A stretch of DNA of 64,000 nucleotides from an uncultured Lachnospiraceae bacterium (GTDB taxonomy: Bacteria; Bacillota; Clostridia; Lachnospirales; Lachnospiraceae), in assembly GCA_910579495.1 (NCBI GenBank), contig CAJTVD010000008.1, positions 14,190-78,189 of the forward strand, in the 5' to 3' direction. Below, piece by piece: positions 51,856-60,416 of the stretch. Under the pieces are notes generated by a model that ran no database searches, was not told where the DNA came from, and worked only from the letters and a program-made list of their open reading frames with translations. A program made the translations under genes and the position numbers. Each line of letters begins with the position of its first letter. Positions within the stretch are counted from its first letter, which is position 1.

Positions 51856-52558
51856 TTTAATAATTTATGAATGTAAAAAGGAGAAGACGTGCCTATTTGG
51901 TACATCATACAGAAAAATGTTTATTGCGTTTGACGGAATTGATGGAGCTGGTAAATCTACAATTTATAAAAAAATAGCCCATGAGTTAGAAAAAAATTAT
52001 TCTGTGCAAGTTTTTGATATGGGTTGTTTAGGATTTTTGGATGATATTATTGAAGGAATAAAAAAAGGGAAGTATTTATGTTCTGCTGAAATAAGAGAAT
52101 GTATTTATTACTTTGAAGGTTGTCTTTTTAGTGATTTAATTGTAGGAAAATATCTTAAAGATAAATACAAGCATATTTTAATTGACAGATATCTTCTTTC
52201 CTTTTTATCTTATGGTCCGTTGAATGGAGTTTCAATAGATAAGGTTAGCTTATTGACATCAAAAATGAAATGGCCAGATTATTATTTTTATGTTGATGTA
52301 CAGCCTGAAATAGCTTTAAATCGTATTAAGAATAAGAGAAACATTGTTAAACCGGAAATTGGTTATAAAAATGAGTTAGAAACAAATGAAAAAGAAAATC
52401 ATGCTAAATTTATAAGTCATCAGACTTTAGTAAGAAAGAATTTTAAGCAGGCAATACAATTTGTTGGTAAAAAGGTTTATTCAATAAATAATGATGGGGA
52501 CAATGACTATGCGCTTTACGAAATTAGGAAAGTGCTTGGGAGGGAACTTAGATGTTAG
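51842..52558 (+). CDS. Divergent dTMP kinase homologue, copy 2
   Basis: The core starts MFIAFDGIDGAGKSTIYKK, a thymidylate-kinase Walker A, continues with LIDRYLLSFLSYGPLNG (DR[YF]xxS motif) and YYFYVDVQPEIALNRIKNK, and has an expanded lid. Start may be ATG 51842 (overlapping the fusion gene by 14 bases) or the later ATG at 51920, where family homology begins; neither has a good ribosome binding site. Overlap with the fusion gene implies coupled production. It would phosphorylate a dTMP-like product. Only distantly similar to copy 1 at 45.4 kb. Confidence 0.8.
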   Translation: MKKSDLIIYECKKEKTCLFGTSYRKMFIAFDGIDGAGKSTIYKKIAHELEKNYSVQVFDMGCLGFLDDIIEGIKKGKYLCSAEIRECIYYFEGCLFSDLIVGKYLKDKYKHILIDRYLLSFLSYGPLNGVSIDKVSLLTSKMKWPDYYFYVDVQPEIALNRIKNKRNIVKPEIGYKNELETNEKENHAKFISHQTLVRKNFKQAIQFVGKKVYSINNDGDNDYALYEIRKVLGRELRC

Positions 52559-52638
52559 AGAATGACAAATAAGTTATTTATGGCCAATTCATAATGACGT
52601 AAATTATAGAATTAGTTTTAGGAGAAAGGATTTTTGAA

Positions 52639-53715
52639 ATGAACAATAGGGTCTTATTCCAAATTTGTGATATTTTTAATGACGCAGAGATTGATTTAGA
52701 ATATTATGACCTTGAAAAGCTATTAGGTGAGATAATTTTAAATCGAACAGCAGGGATAGCATATAATAACTTAGACTTTATAAATAAAAGAGTACCGATA
52801 GAATTTAAAAACGCATTAAAGGTGATTTTTTTGAACAATATAGAGAAAGCAAAAAGATACAAAAATAATATAAGAAATTTATCTTTGCTTTTTTACGAGT
52901 GTGATTTTGATTATGCTTTTTTAAAAGGTTCTTTTTTATCAACAGTATTATATAAAGAAGGATTAAGAACGTCAAATGATATAGATATATTGTTAAATAG
53001 TGAAGATATATCGTCATGCCAACAACTTCTCATAAGAAATGGTTTTATTCAGGGGTATTATTCGCAGGAAAAGGGAATTGTTCCTGCTACTCGTAGAGAA
53101 ATTATTCAGTCAAGAATGAATTATGGAGAAACAGTTCCATTTTTAAAAATGGTTGATGATGATTTGCTTGTAATAGATATCAATTTTTCTGTTGATTTTA
53201 AGCCGTCATCAAATAGACCCATAGTTAAGGAATTGATTCAAAGTTCAATAGATATTGATTTTGAGGACATAAAAATAAGGACGTTGAATCCAGTGGACTT
53301 TATAATTCATTTGTGTTGCCATTTATATAAGGAGGCTACAACATATAATTGGCTGATATCAAAAAGAGATTTATTGCTGTACAAGTTTTGCGATATAAAT
53401 CTTATGCTGCATCATTATGGAAACAGAGTGTATTTTAAAGAATTATTGGCAAGAATAAAGCATTTTCATATTGGGAAGGAATGCTACTATACATTTGAAA
53501 ATTCTTCAATAATATATCCAAAATTAAGAGGGATTGAAGGGTTTGAAGAATTTATGGAGCAAGTGAGACCTTCTGATCTGAATTATATGAAACAGATATT
53601 GTTTCCGATGGAAAAAAAGTTATATGAATACAGCATGGGATTTGAAGAATGGTTTTTTTGTGAAGATAGAATATCAAATTTAAAGGAAATACCCTATGAA
53701 GAGAATGGAGTTTGA
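52639..53715 (+). CDS. Nucleotidyltransferase-family protein (NTP_transf_5-like)
   Basis: A 358-residue soluble protein. FDYAFLKGSFLSTVLYKEGLRTSNDIDILL contains the LKG-S plus D-I-D pattern of the nucleotidyltransferase-fold family often found in natural-product loci (Gly-Ser and two metal-binding Asp). It is followed by HLCCHLYKEATTYNW and DINLMLHHYG, also typical of that family. Members commonly accompany lanthipeptide, lasso or NRPS genes; activity is rarely known. GGAGAAAGGA precedes the start, and it overlaps the next gene by 20 bases. It could transfer a nucleotidyl group to the product or a protein. Confidence 0.65.
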   Translation: MNNRVLFQICDIFNDAEIDLEYYDLEKLLGEIILNRTAGIAYNNLDFINKRVPIEFKNALKVIFLNNIEKAKRYKNNIRNLSLLFYECDFDYAFLKGSFLSTVLYKEGLRTSNDIDILLNSEDISSCQQLLIRNGFIQGYYSQEKGIVPATRREIIQSRMNYGETVPFLKMVDDDLLVIDINFSVDFKPSSNRPIVKELIQSSIDIDFEDIKIRTLNPVDFIIHLCCHLYKEATTYNWLISKRDLLLYKFCDINLMLHHYGNRVYFKELLARIKHFHIGKECYYTFENSSIIYPKLRGIEGFEEFMEQVRPSDLNYMKQILFPMEKKLYEYSMGFEEWFFCEDRISNLKEIPYEENGV

Positions 53716-54532
53716 TAAAGAATTGCTAAATGGCCTGCATGGGCTATCTTGTATCGAAAACTTTGTACTATACATATTAAAGAAAGAAGGGTTTTCGCAC
53801 CAATGCTTATACTATCAGTCATACCTGCCTTTTAGCGAGATAGCAAAGGAGCTTATTTATAAGAAGACCTCATATGCCTATTTCTATAGGGTTAAGAGGA
53901 TTCAAAACGTTGCTGCTGAGAGTGGGATAATACAGATGCAGACTCGCAGTGAATTAGATTTGGACTTTATTTGTAACCATGATTATGTTTGTGTTATGGT
54001 CAAACCAGAATATATGAAAGATAAGTATAATGTAGGTTTATGGAGAGAGGATCATTATATTTTGCTGGCAGATGCGGGCGGATTTCAATTTTATTATCTA
54101 AATGATACACCGAGAGATGCTGGTATAATATCTTTTGACTTACTTAGACAAATCTATGGAGGTAAAACGATAGCGATTGATATTAAGCAAAAGATACGTG
54201 GAGAAATGAAGCAAATATATTTACGCAGATTGGTTCAAAGTATGGAGATTGACAGAGTTGCTGAAAAATGCAATATATCGAATCTGATCACTGCAAGAGA
54301 TATTTTGGGAATTTGCCGTATATTAAGAAAGCGTTTATATGAATTTTCATCTATGTATATTGATGCGGATTATCTTGTCCCATACCTAAATATGCTGGAT
54401 AAGCAGTATATGGCTATTGAATATTTAAGGTTGAGAAAAAAGGATGACTACGATAAAGCTGGTAATATTTTGTTAAATGTGGCGATAGAAGATATAAAGA
54501 ATATGGCATGTATATTAACTGATTTAAAATAA
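53696..54532 (+). CDS. BtrH-like cysteine acyltransferase candidate
   Basis: A 278-residue protein resembling the N-terminal domain of the butirosin protein BtrH/C39-like fold. LNGLHGLSCIENFVLYI carries the candidate nucleophile Cys near residue 21, and WREDHYILLADAGGFQFYYLNDTP gives a His and Asn/Asp to complete a papain-like triad. In butirosin biosynthesis BtrH moves an acyl group from an acyl carrier protein to an amino sugar. Here it lies immediately before an acyl carrier protein and AMP ligase, so carrier-to-substrate transfer is a reasonable inference. Could also be a peptidase-like protein. Confidence 0.6.
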   Translation: MKRMEFDKELLNGLHGLSCIENFVLYILKKEGFSHQCLYYQSYLPFSEIAKELIYKKTSYAYFYRVKRIQNVAAESGIIQMQTRSELDLDFICNHDYVCVMVKPEYMKDKYNVGLWREDHYILLADAGGFQFYYLNDTPRDAGIISFDLLRQIYGGKTIAIDIKQKIRGEMKQIYLRRLVQSMEIDRVAEKCNISNLITARDILGICRILRKRLYEFSSMYIDADYLVPYLNMLDKQYMAIEYLRLRKKDDYDKAGNILLNVAIEDIKNMACILTDLK

Positions 54533-54546
54533 TGGAAGGTGGAAAT

Positions 54547-54774
54547 ATGGAAAAAGAAATAATAGAAGTAATAGCCCCCATGTCGCTGTTGGATGTAGAT
54601 GAAATAACAGAGAACGATCTGTTTTCAGATATAGGAGTTGATTCTTTAAAGTTGGTCGAGATAATTATGAATTTGGAAGATAGATTTAATATCACATTTG
54701 CTGACTTTGAGCTTAATCCTGAGAATCTTACTACAGTTAAAAGTGTTATTGCTCTGGTAAAAAGATATCTGTGA
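54547..54774 (+). CDS. Acyl carrier protein 2 of the cluster
   Basis: ATG 54547 with GGAAGGTGG upstream (an ATG at 54532 overlaps the previous stop). About 75 residues: DLFSDIGVDSLKLVEIIMNL provides the phosphopantetheine Ser in the DSL motif; FNITFADFELNPENLTTVKS is a normal helix 3-4. Strongly acidic. It lies between the BtrH-like gene and an AMP ligase, the natural partners for loading and unloading. Confidence 0.85.
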   Translation: MEKEIIEVIAPMSLLDVDEITENDLFSDIGVDSLKLVEIIMNLEDRFNITFADFELNPENLTTVKSVIALVKRYL

Positions 54775-54789
54775 AAATAGGAATAAATT

Positions 54790-56217
54790 ATGTGGGAATT
54801 TTTGAAAAGGAAATTTAACTTATACAATGAGGCGCTTTTTTGTGATAAAGGAAGAAAATATACCTATGAGCAGATAAAGGATATGGTCATAAGACATGGA
54901 GAAAATTTAAAAAAGAATTTGGACCCTCAAGCAAAATGTGCTGTTCTATGCCAAAAAGGATTAGATTGTAGTTTGGGAATAATGGCGTGTTGGTATGCGG
55001 AAATGATTCCTATACCGCTTTCTATTAATTATGGATATGATCATTGTAAAAAAATAATTGAATTGACAAACCCGGATTTATTGATCACTGATCACAACTT
55101 AGATTTTATGGGGTTTCGGTATGATATAATAGAAGGTAAGTTTGCCGGGAATGTATTAAAAATACAAAGTGAGGACGGCTTACAGGAGATTGCATTGATT
55201 ATGTGTACCTCTGGGACTACAGGAACGCCTAAAGGTGTGATGATAGGGAGTAAAGAATTAAAAGATAATGTATCAAAGATTGCTGAATATTTTGATATCA
55301 ATATTAACGACACAATTTTGATCGCAAGACCACTTTATCATTGCGCTGTTCTTACAGGGGAATTTTTGTCGGCAATAAATAAAGGGTTGAATATTGTCTT
55401 TTTTGATGAAAAATACAATCCTAATAGTGTTTTGAAATATGCGATTAAGAGTGATGCGACTGTACTATGCGGAACACCAACGTTATTTAATCATATTTCT
55501 GCTTGTATCAGGAGAAGCCATGTTAAACATCAAATAAAAAAAATAGTCCTGAGTGGAGAATGCTTAAATAAAAAAACAGCATTGGATATCCGAAATAGTT
55601 TTCCGGAGACGATGATTTATAATGTATATGGATTGACAGAAGCATCTCCAAGGGTAAGCTGGCTTTCACCGGAAAAATTTGACATATATCCAGAATCAGT
55701 TGGGACAGCCCTTAACGGTATTGAAATAAAGGTTTTGGATGAACAGGGGAATGAACAGTCTGCTAATATACATGGATATATATCAGTAAAGACGCCTTGC
55801 CTGATGAAAGGGTATTATAAAAATAAAAGGGCAACACAAGAGGCGATTATAGATGGATGGTTAAATACGGGAGATGTGGGATATAAGGATCAGGAAGGCA
55901 ATCTGTTTATATTGTCGCGTGCAGATGATATGATCATTAAGGGTGGAATGAATATCTATCCAAAGGAAATAGAAGATCAGATTATCAAGATCAATCAAAT
56001 TGAGGAATGTGTAGCTTATGGAAAAAGAGGAGAAGTAGGTGAGAACATTGCAGTTGATGTGGTCCTAAAATGCTCTGGGGAAAAGCTTATTTCTAAAAAG
56101 GAACTGGCAGCACTTATGTCAAATGTTCTTCCGTCTTATCAAATGCCGTCAGAAATAAATATTGTTGATACTTTAAAGAGGAATGCATCAGGTAAAATAG
56201 TCAGAATGAGGAAATGA
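54790..56217 (+). CDS. Acyl-CoA/acyl-carrier AMP ligase
   Basis: A 475-residue ANL enzyme with all main motifs: MCTSGTTGTPKGVMIG (phosphate loop), YNVYGLTEASPRVSW (A5), LNTGDVGYKDQEGNLFILSR (A7), MIIKGGMNIYPKEIED (A8), and NASGKIVRMRK (A10 Lys). The Gly/Met-Asn-Ile-Tyr-Pro sequence is more like fatty-acyl or aryl ligases than amino-acid activating domains. It would adenylate a carboxylic acid and load the carrier proteins encoded on either side (54547 and 56222). Third ligase of the cluster. Confidence 0.88.
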   Translation: MWEFLKRKFNLYNEALFCDKGRKYTYEQIKDMVIRHGENLKKNLDPQAKCAVLCQKGLDCSLGIMACWYAEMIPIPLSINYGYDHCKKIIELTNPDLLITDHNLDFMGFRYDIIEGKFAGNVLKIQSEDGLQEIALIMCTSGTTGTPKGVMIGSKELKDNVSKIAEYFDININDTILIARPLYHCAVLTGEFLSAINKGLNIVFFDEKYNPNSVLKYAIKSDATVLCGTPTLFNHISACIRRSHVKHQIKKIVLSGECLNKKTALDIRNSFPETMIYNVYGLTEASPRVSWLSPEKFDIYPESVGTALNGIEIKVLDEQGNEQSANIHGYISVKTPCLMKGYYKNKRATQEAIIDGWLNTGDVGYKDQEGNLFILSRADDMIIKGGMNIYPKEIEDQIIKINQIEECVAYGKRGEVGENIAVDVVLKCSGEKLISKKELAALMSNVLPSYQMPSEINIVDTLKRNASGKIVRMRK

Positions 56218-56221
56218 AGAT

Positions 56222-56488
56222 ATGGGGCTGGAATATCAGGATGTGATCATTGAGATAATAAAAAGTATAATTATTTTGCCGCAAGTGGATGAGAAGATAG
56301 ATTTGGATACAGATTTAAAAAATATTGGTTTAGATTCCCTATCTTTTGTGAAGACAGTGGTGGAGATTGAAAACCATTTTGGTATTGAATTTCCCGATGA
56401 GAGGCTGGATATTTTTAAGGCAGATACTGTTAGAAAATTATGTAAAATTGTCATGGAAGTGAAGGACCCAAGGGGAGAAATTGGGTAA
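56222..56488 (+). CDS. Acyl carrier protein 3 of the cluster
   Basis: An 88-residue acidic carrier: TDLKNIGLDSLSFVKTVVEI carries the phosphopantetheine Ser (DSL), followed by NHFGIEFPDERLDIFKADTV. It starts 5 bases after the AMP ligase and is the last gene of the strongly A+T-rich block; 51 bases later the G+C-rich exporter genes begin. Confidence 0.85.
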   Translation: MGLEYQDVIIEIIKSIIILPQVDEKIDLDTDLKNIGLDSLSFVKTVVEIENHFGIEFPDERLDIFKADTVRKLCKIVMEVKDPRGEIG

Positions 56489-56539
56489 GAGAATGTAACT
56501 AATATTATTTTGTCCTGACAAATATGGGAGGCGTCTGTT

Positions 56540-56932
56540 ATGCAGAAAAGCAGATTCGCGGCATGGTATGTAAAGTATATCATCAAGTCCCCATTGGTCT
56601 TCTACACTTTTTTGTCAGCTGGGGTCGTCTTGTTCATCGCATTATCCCTGGGGGTGCGGCTTGACATAGCAGAGAGTACCCAGGCAGAGGTTCAGGGGCA
56701 ACAGGTGGTCCTGGACGGGGAATATGAGCTGGCTTCCGATACGATCTACCTGTACCGGGACAGGAACGAACAGGTATACAAGTTAAAGGTCGCTACCTGG
56801 AAAAAGGGCGGCGGCAGTACAGTATGCATAGTAGAAGACAACAGTGGGCTTTTGGGGAGGATGAATGCCGATGTAGTCACCGGCAGCCAGACCCTGCTGG
56901 AGCGGATATTTATGAGGGGGAGACAAGCTTAA
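56540..56932 (+). CDS. HlyD-like membrane-anchored exporter accessory protein
   Basis: A 130-residue protein behind GGGAGG. Residues ~15-38 (PLVFYTFLSAGVVLFIALSL) are a membrane segment; the rest is an extracellular beta-rich piece (VQGQQVVLDGEYELASDTIY ... GGGSTVCIVEDNSGLLG) ending DVVTGSQTLLERIF, resembling the N- and C-terminal ends of HlyD-type adaptor proteins without the long coiled coil. It precedes two ABC half-transporters and probably assists them. G+C content is far higher than in the preceding genes. Confidence 0.65.
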   Translation: MQKSRFAAWYVKYIIKSPLVFYTFLSAGVVLFIALSLGVRLDIAESTQAEVQGQQVVLDGEYELASDTIYLYRDRNEQVYKLKVATWKKGGGSTVCIVEDNSGLLGRMNADVVTGSQTLLERIFMRGRQA

Positions 56933-56954
56933 AGTTTACGGTATACGGGGGACG

Positions 56955-58700
56955 ATGATGGAGAAGAGACTGAACTATCTCACAGCCATACAGTTTTTAT
57001 CAAAATACATAAAGAAGTATAAGAAGAATTTCATCATGTTTTACCTTGGATGGCTCTTCGATACGGCATTGGCTGTGGTGACGCCCATCCTTTCGGGGAT
57101 CATGGTAGATGAGATCATCTATTACCAGAACCTTGGCACGTTCCTCAGGATCAGCCTTGTCTTTGCCATCCTCCTGGTGTTTTCCTGTATCCTCTATTTC
57201 TTTATCTATGCACAGCACCATTACCTGATGAACCGGTATACCCTGGACATCAGGAGGGATCTGTTCGCCCATTTCCAGCAGTGTGACGCCCAGTACCTTT
57301 CCGGGGCGTCCACGGGGGATATGGTGGTGATGTTCCAGGACTACTCCCAGGAGTGTATGCATTTCGTTATCCGGAACGTGATCCATTTTATCAATGACAT
57401 CCTGAGCATGGCGGCGGTTTCCGCGTATCTGTTCCTGATGGACTGGAGGATCGGTATGTTCATCCTGGCGGCGGCGCCTGTCTCTGTTTACGTTAACATA
57501 GTATTCGGGAAAAGGATCCGGGGTTATGCTGACAGGCAGAGGGATCATTACGGGAGATACATAAGCTGGGTGTTCGAGTGCCTGTCGGGGCTCCGGGACA
57601 TCCGCATGTTGGGGGCGGAGGCGAAAGTAAACCGGGAGTTTAAAGAGAGCCACAGGCGGATGTTTGCCATAGACACCAGCTCAGGCTTCTCTGCCTTGAC
57701 GGCGGAGAACCTGGTGAAGTTCACGAACCTGCTGGCCCAGCTTGCAATCTTTGTCTTTGCAGGCTATCTGGCGAAGTCGGGAAATATCACTATGGGTTCC
57801 CTTTTGGTGACCGTTGCCTTTTTCTCCCAGCTTACCTCCGGGATCAGGGGGTGCAGCAATAAATTCCTTGATGCCCAGAACCGGGTATCCTATGTGCAGC
57901 GGGTTTATGATCTCCTCCATTCCCCCACGGAAGGGCAGTGGAAGGGGACAGGGGAGCTGCATGTGACCCGGGGGCAGGTATCTTTCCGGCAGGTAAGGTT
58001 TGCCTATGACAAGGGAGGCAATGTGCTGGAGGGATTAAGCCTGGAGATCCCGGCGGGGGAGCGTTTTGCCCTGGTGGGGAGGAGCGGCTGCGGCAAGACC
58101 ACCCTGGCATATATGCTCATGGGATTTTACCGCCCCCAGGAGGGGGAGATCTGGATCGACGGGCAGAAACTCTCGGAGTGCAGCCTGAGATCCATCCGGC
58201 GCAGCATCGGGCTGGTCGCCCAGGACGTGCTGCTCTTTGACGGCACAATAAAGGAGAATATCCTCTTGGGCAACAAAAAGGCATCGGAGGAGGAAGTGCT
58301 CTCCGCCTGCAGGCAGTCAGGGCTCCTGGAATGGATCGGAAGCCTGCCCGGAGGGCTGGATACGGTAGTGGGCACGGGAGGGATGGGGCTGTCCGGAGGG
58401 CAGAAGCAGCGTATAGCCATTGCCCGCATTTACTTGAAAAACCCCAGGATCATTATATTTGATGAGGCAACCAGCGCCCTTGACAGAGAAACAGAAGAGT
58501 CCATACATGAAGCCTGGGGGAGCGTGCTGGCAGGGCGCACCTCCATCATGATCGCCCACAGGCTGAGCACGGTGATGCTCTGCGGCAGGGCGGCAGTCCT
58601 GGAAAAGGGAAGGATCCAGGAGATGGGTGTGCCGGAGGAAATGGGGCGGGAAAGTGAAACGTTCCGGACGCTCTTCGCTATAAAGAAGGAGGCATCGTGA
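56955..58700 (+). CDS. ABC exporter half-transporter 1 (membrane domain plus ATPase)
   Basis: A 581-residue protein: six membrane segments in residues ~20-300 (YLGWLFDTALAVVTPILSG, LVFAILLVFSCILYFFIYA) and an ATPase with Walker A GRSGCGKTT, Q-loop LVAQDVLLFDGTI, signature LSGGQKQR, Walker B IIIFDEATSALD and H-loop MIAHRLSTV. There is no N-terminal C39 peptidase, so it cannot itself trim a leader. It overlaps the next ABC gene by 4 bases, suggesting a heterodimer. Cargo may be the lanthipeptide or the product of the A+T-rich cluster. Confidence 0.93.
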   Translation: MMEKRLNYLTAIQFLSKYIKKYKKNFIMFYLGWLFDTALAVVTPILSGIMVDEIIYYQNLGTFLRISLVFAILLVFSCILYFFIYAQHHYLMNRYTLDIRRDLFAHFQQCDAQYLSGASTGDMVVMFQDYSQECMHFVIRNVIHFINDILSMAAVSAYLFLMDWRIGMFILAAAPVSVYVNIVFGKRIRGYADRQRDHYGRYISWVFECLSGLRDIRMLGAEAKVNREFKESHRRMFAIDTSSGFSALTAENLVKFTNLLAQLAIFVFAGYLAKSGNITMGSLLVTVAFFSQLTSGIRGCSNKFLDAQNRVSYVQRVYDLLHSPTEGQWKGTGELHVTRGQVSFRQVRFAYDKGGNVLEGLSLEIPAGERFALVGRSGCGKTTLAYMLMGFYRPQEGEIWIDGQKLSECSLRSIRRSIGLVAQDVLLFDGTIKENILLGNKKASEEEVLSACRQSGLLEWIGSLPGGLDTVVGTGGMGLSGGQKQRIAIARIYLKNPRIIIFDEATSALDRETEESIHEAWGSVLAGRTSIMIAHRLSTVMLCGRAAVLEKGRIQEMGVPEEMGRESETFRTLFAIKKEAS

Positions 58701-60361
58701 TGGCCGGGAAAATGGCATACAGGCTGAAGGTGGTAAGGAGCCTGATGCCTTATACAAAAGGAGTGAAGCGTTTTTTTATATTGATTTTTATTTCCAGTAT
58801 GATATCTATGGCACTGGGGTTTGCAGGTCCCCTGTTTTACAGGCTGTTCATTGACCGGGTGATCCTGGGCGGCCGTTTTGGGCAGATGCCGCTGGTGGCA
58901 GGGGGATACCTGGGGATATTTTTCCTGGACGCCCTGCTGGCGTATGCCAGGAAATATGCCAGCTATGCCCTTGTGAACACAACGGCGTACAGGGTGAAGG
59001 AAAAGATCTGGCAGGGATTCTTTGCCCGTCCCTTTGAGTCCTATGAGTCAGAAGGCATAGGGGACATGAAGATGCGGCTGGAGGACGACACGGCACAGAT
59101 TGAAAGATTTGCCGGGTACCAGACCATAGATTACCTGATATCCGTAGCCACCCTCCTGGGGAGCGCCCTCCTGCTCTTTGCCATAGAATGGAGGCTGGCT
59201 CTTTTCTCTGCCATCGCGATACCGCTGACCTTCTGGGCGGGGGGAGCGCTCAGTGAAAAAGAAAGGCGGCTCAATGATGCCAACCGGGAGACCAGGCAGG
59301 TTTTTTCCAGCTGGCTCCACGCCTCGGTACAGGGATGGCGGGAAGTAAGGACCCTCGGTATCGGGCTTTCCCAGGAGCGGAAGTGTCTCTGGTTCCTCCA
59401 CCGTTTTGCGCTGTTCAACGCAAAGTGGATCAATTACTGGACGGCAAGGGTGCTGGCCCTGCCCCAGATAAAGGAAGAGCTTTTCCAGCAGTTTGGGCTG
59501 TATTTCCTGGGCGGCCTGCTGATCATCCAGGGAAGGATGGGGATCGGCAGCCTGCTGGTATTTGTAATGTATCATGGCATGCTTTCCGATGCCCTGGAGA
59601 CAGTATCCGGCACAGACGCTGAACTGTGGGCCAATAAGCCTTTCACGGACCGGCTGCTGGAGGAGCTGGGCAGAAAGGCACAGCCCCAGGGAGAGGGGAG
59701 AGCGCTGCCGGATGAGGGAAACGAGACCGTCTTTGAACAGGTATCCTTTGCCTATCCGGGGATGGAGAGGGAAGTCCTCCATGACTTTGACCTTACCATC
59801 AAAAAGGGAGAGCGGGTGGCCATCATGGGAAGGAGCGGCAGCGGCAAGACCACGGTGCTGAAGCTGATGACGGGGCTGCTCCGGCCCACCAGGGGGCGGG
59901 TGTCCTTCGGGGGCGTGGACCTTGAGGAGATCAGCCTGCCCGCCATGCATGCGAGGATCGGGTTCGTGATGCAGGAGAACATGCTCTTTAACACCACCAT
60001 CCGTGAGAACCTCCTTTACGGGAAGGACGGGGCGTCGGAGGAGGAAATGATGGATGCCTGTAGGAAAGCGTACATATACGAGTTCATCGTCGGGCTCCCT
60101 GAGGGGCTGGATACAGTGATCGGGGAGCGGGGAGTGAAACTCTCCGGCGGGCAGAGGCAGCGGATCGTGCTGGCAAGGCTGTTTTTGCGGGATGTGGAGG
60201 TGTTCGTGCTGGACGAGGCTACCAGTGCCCTTGACCAGTACAGCGAGAGCATCGTCTATGATGCGATCCGGAACATCCCGGAGGATAAGACAGTAATCAT
60301 CGTGGCCCACAGGGAATCGTCGGTAGCCCTTTGTGACAGGAGGGTGGAGATTACAGGATGA
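58697..60361 (+). CDS. ABC exporter half-transporter 2 (membrane domain plus ATPase)
   Basis: A 554-residue homologue of the previous gene: membrane part includes FILIFISSMISMALGFAG and ATLLGSALLLFAIEWRLAL; the ATPase has GRSGSGKTTVLKLM, FVMQENMLFNTTI, LSGGQRQRIVLARL, VFVLDEATSALDQ and VAHRESSVALC. ATPase sites of both partners look intact. It is coupled to half-transporter 1 and is the last of the G+C-rich exporter block. No leader peptidase domain. Confidence 0.93.
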   Translation: MMAGKMAYRLKVVRSLMPYTKGVKRFFILIFISSMISMALGFAGPLFYRLFIDRVILGGRFGQMPLVAGGYLGIFFLDALLAYARKYASYALVNTTAYRVKEKIWQGFFARPFESYESEGIGDMKMRLEDDTAQIERFAGYQTIDYLISVATLLGSALLLFAIEWRLALFSAIAIPLTFWAGGALSEKERRLNDANRETRQVFSSWLHASVQGWREVRTLGIGLSQERKCLWFLHRFALFNAKWINYWTARVLALPQIKEELFQQFGLYFLGGLLIIQGRMGIGSLLVFVMYHGMLSDALETVSGTDAELWANKPFTDRLLEELGRKAQPQGEGRALPDEGNETVFEQVSFAYPGMEREVLHDFDLTIKKGERVAIMGRSGSGKTTVLKLMTGLLRPTRGRVSFGGVDLEEISLPAMHARIGFVMQENMLFNTTIRENLLYGKDGASEEEMMDACRKAYIYEFIVGLPEGLDTVIGERGVKLSGGQRQRIVLARLFLRDVEVFVLDEATSALDQYSESIVYDAIRNIPEDKTVIIVAHRESSVALCDRRVEITG

Positions 60362-60416
60362 CAATGATTTATTATTTACAGAAGAGGATGGCTTACAGAC
60401 AGGGGAAGGTTAAGAT

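Noticed and set aside
38000..56500. Interpretation of the A+T-rich cluster as an integrated phage genome
   Set aside because: Although Nmad, HMUDK and thymidylate-synthase-like genes recall phages, there are no structural, packaging, replication or lysis genes, while ligases, carriers and exporters fit a biosynthetic locus.
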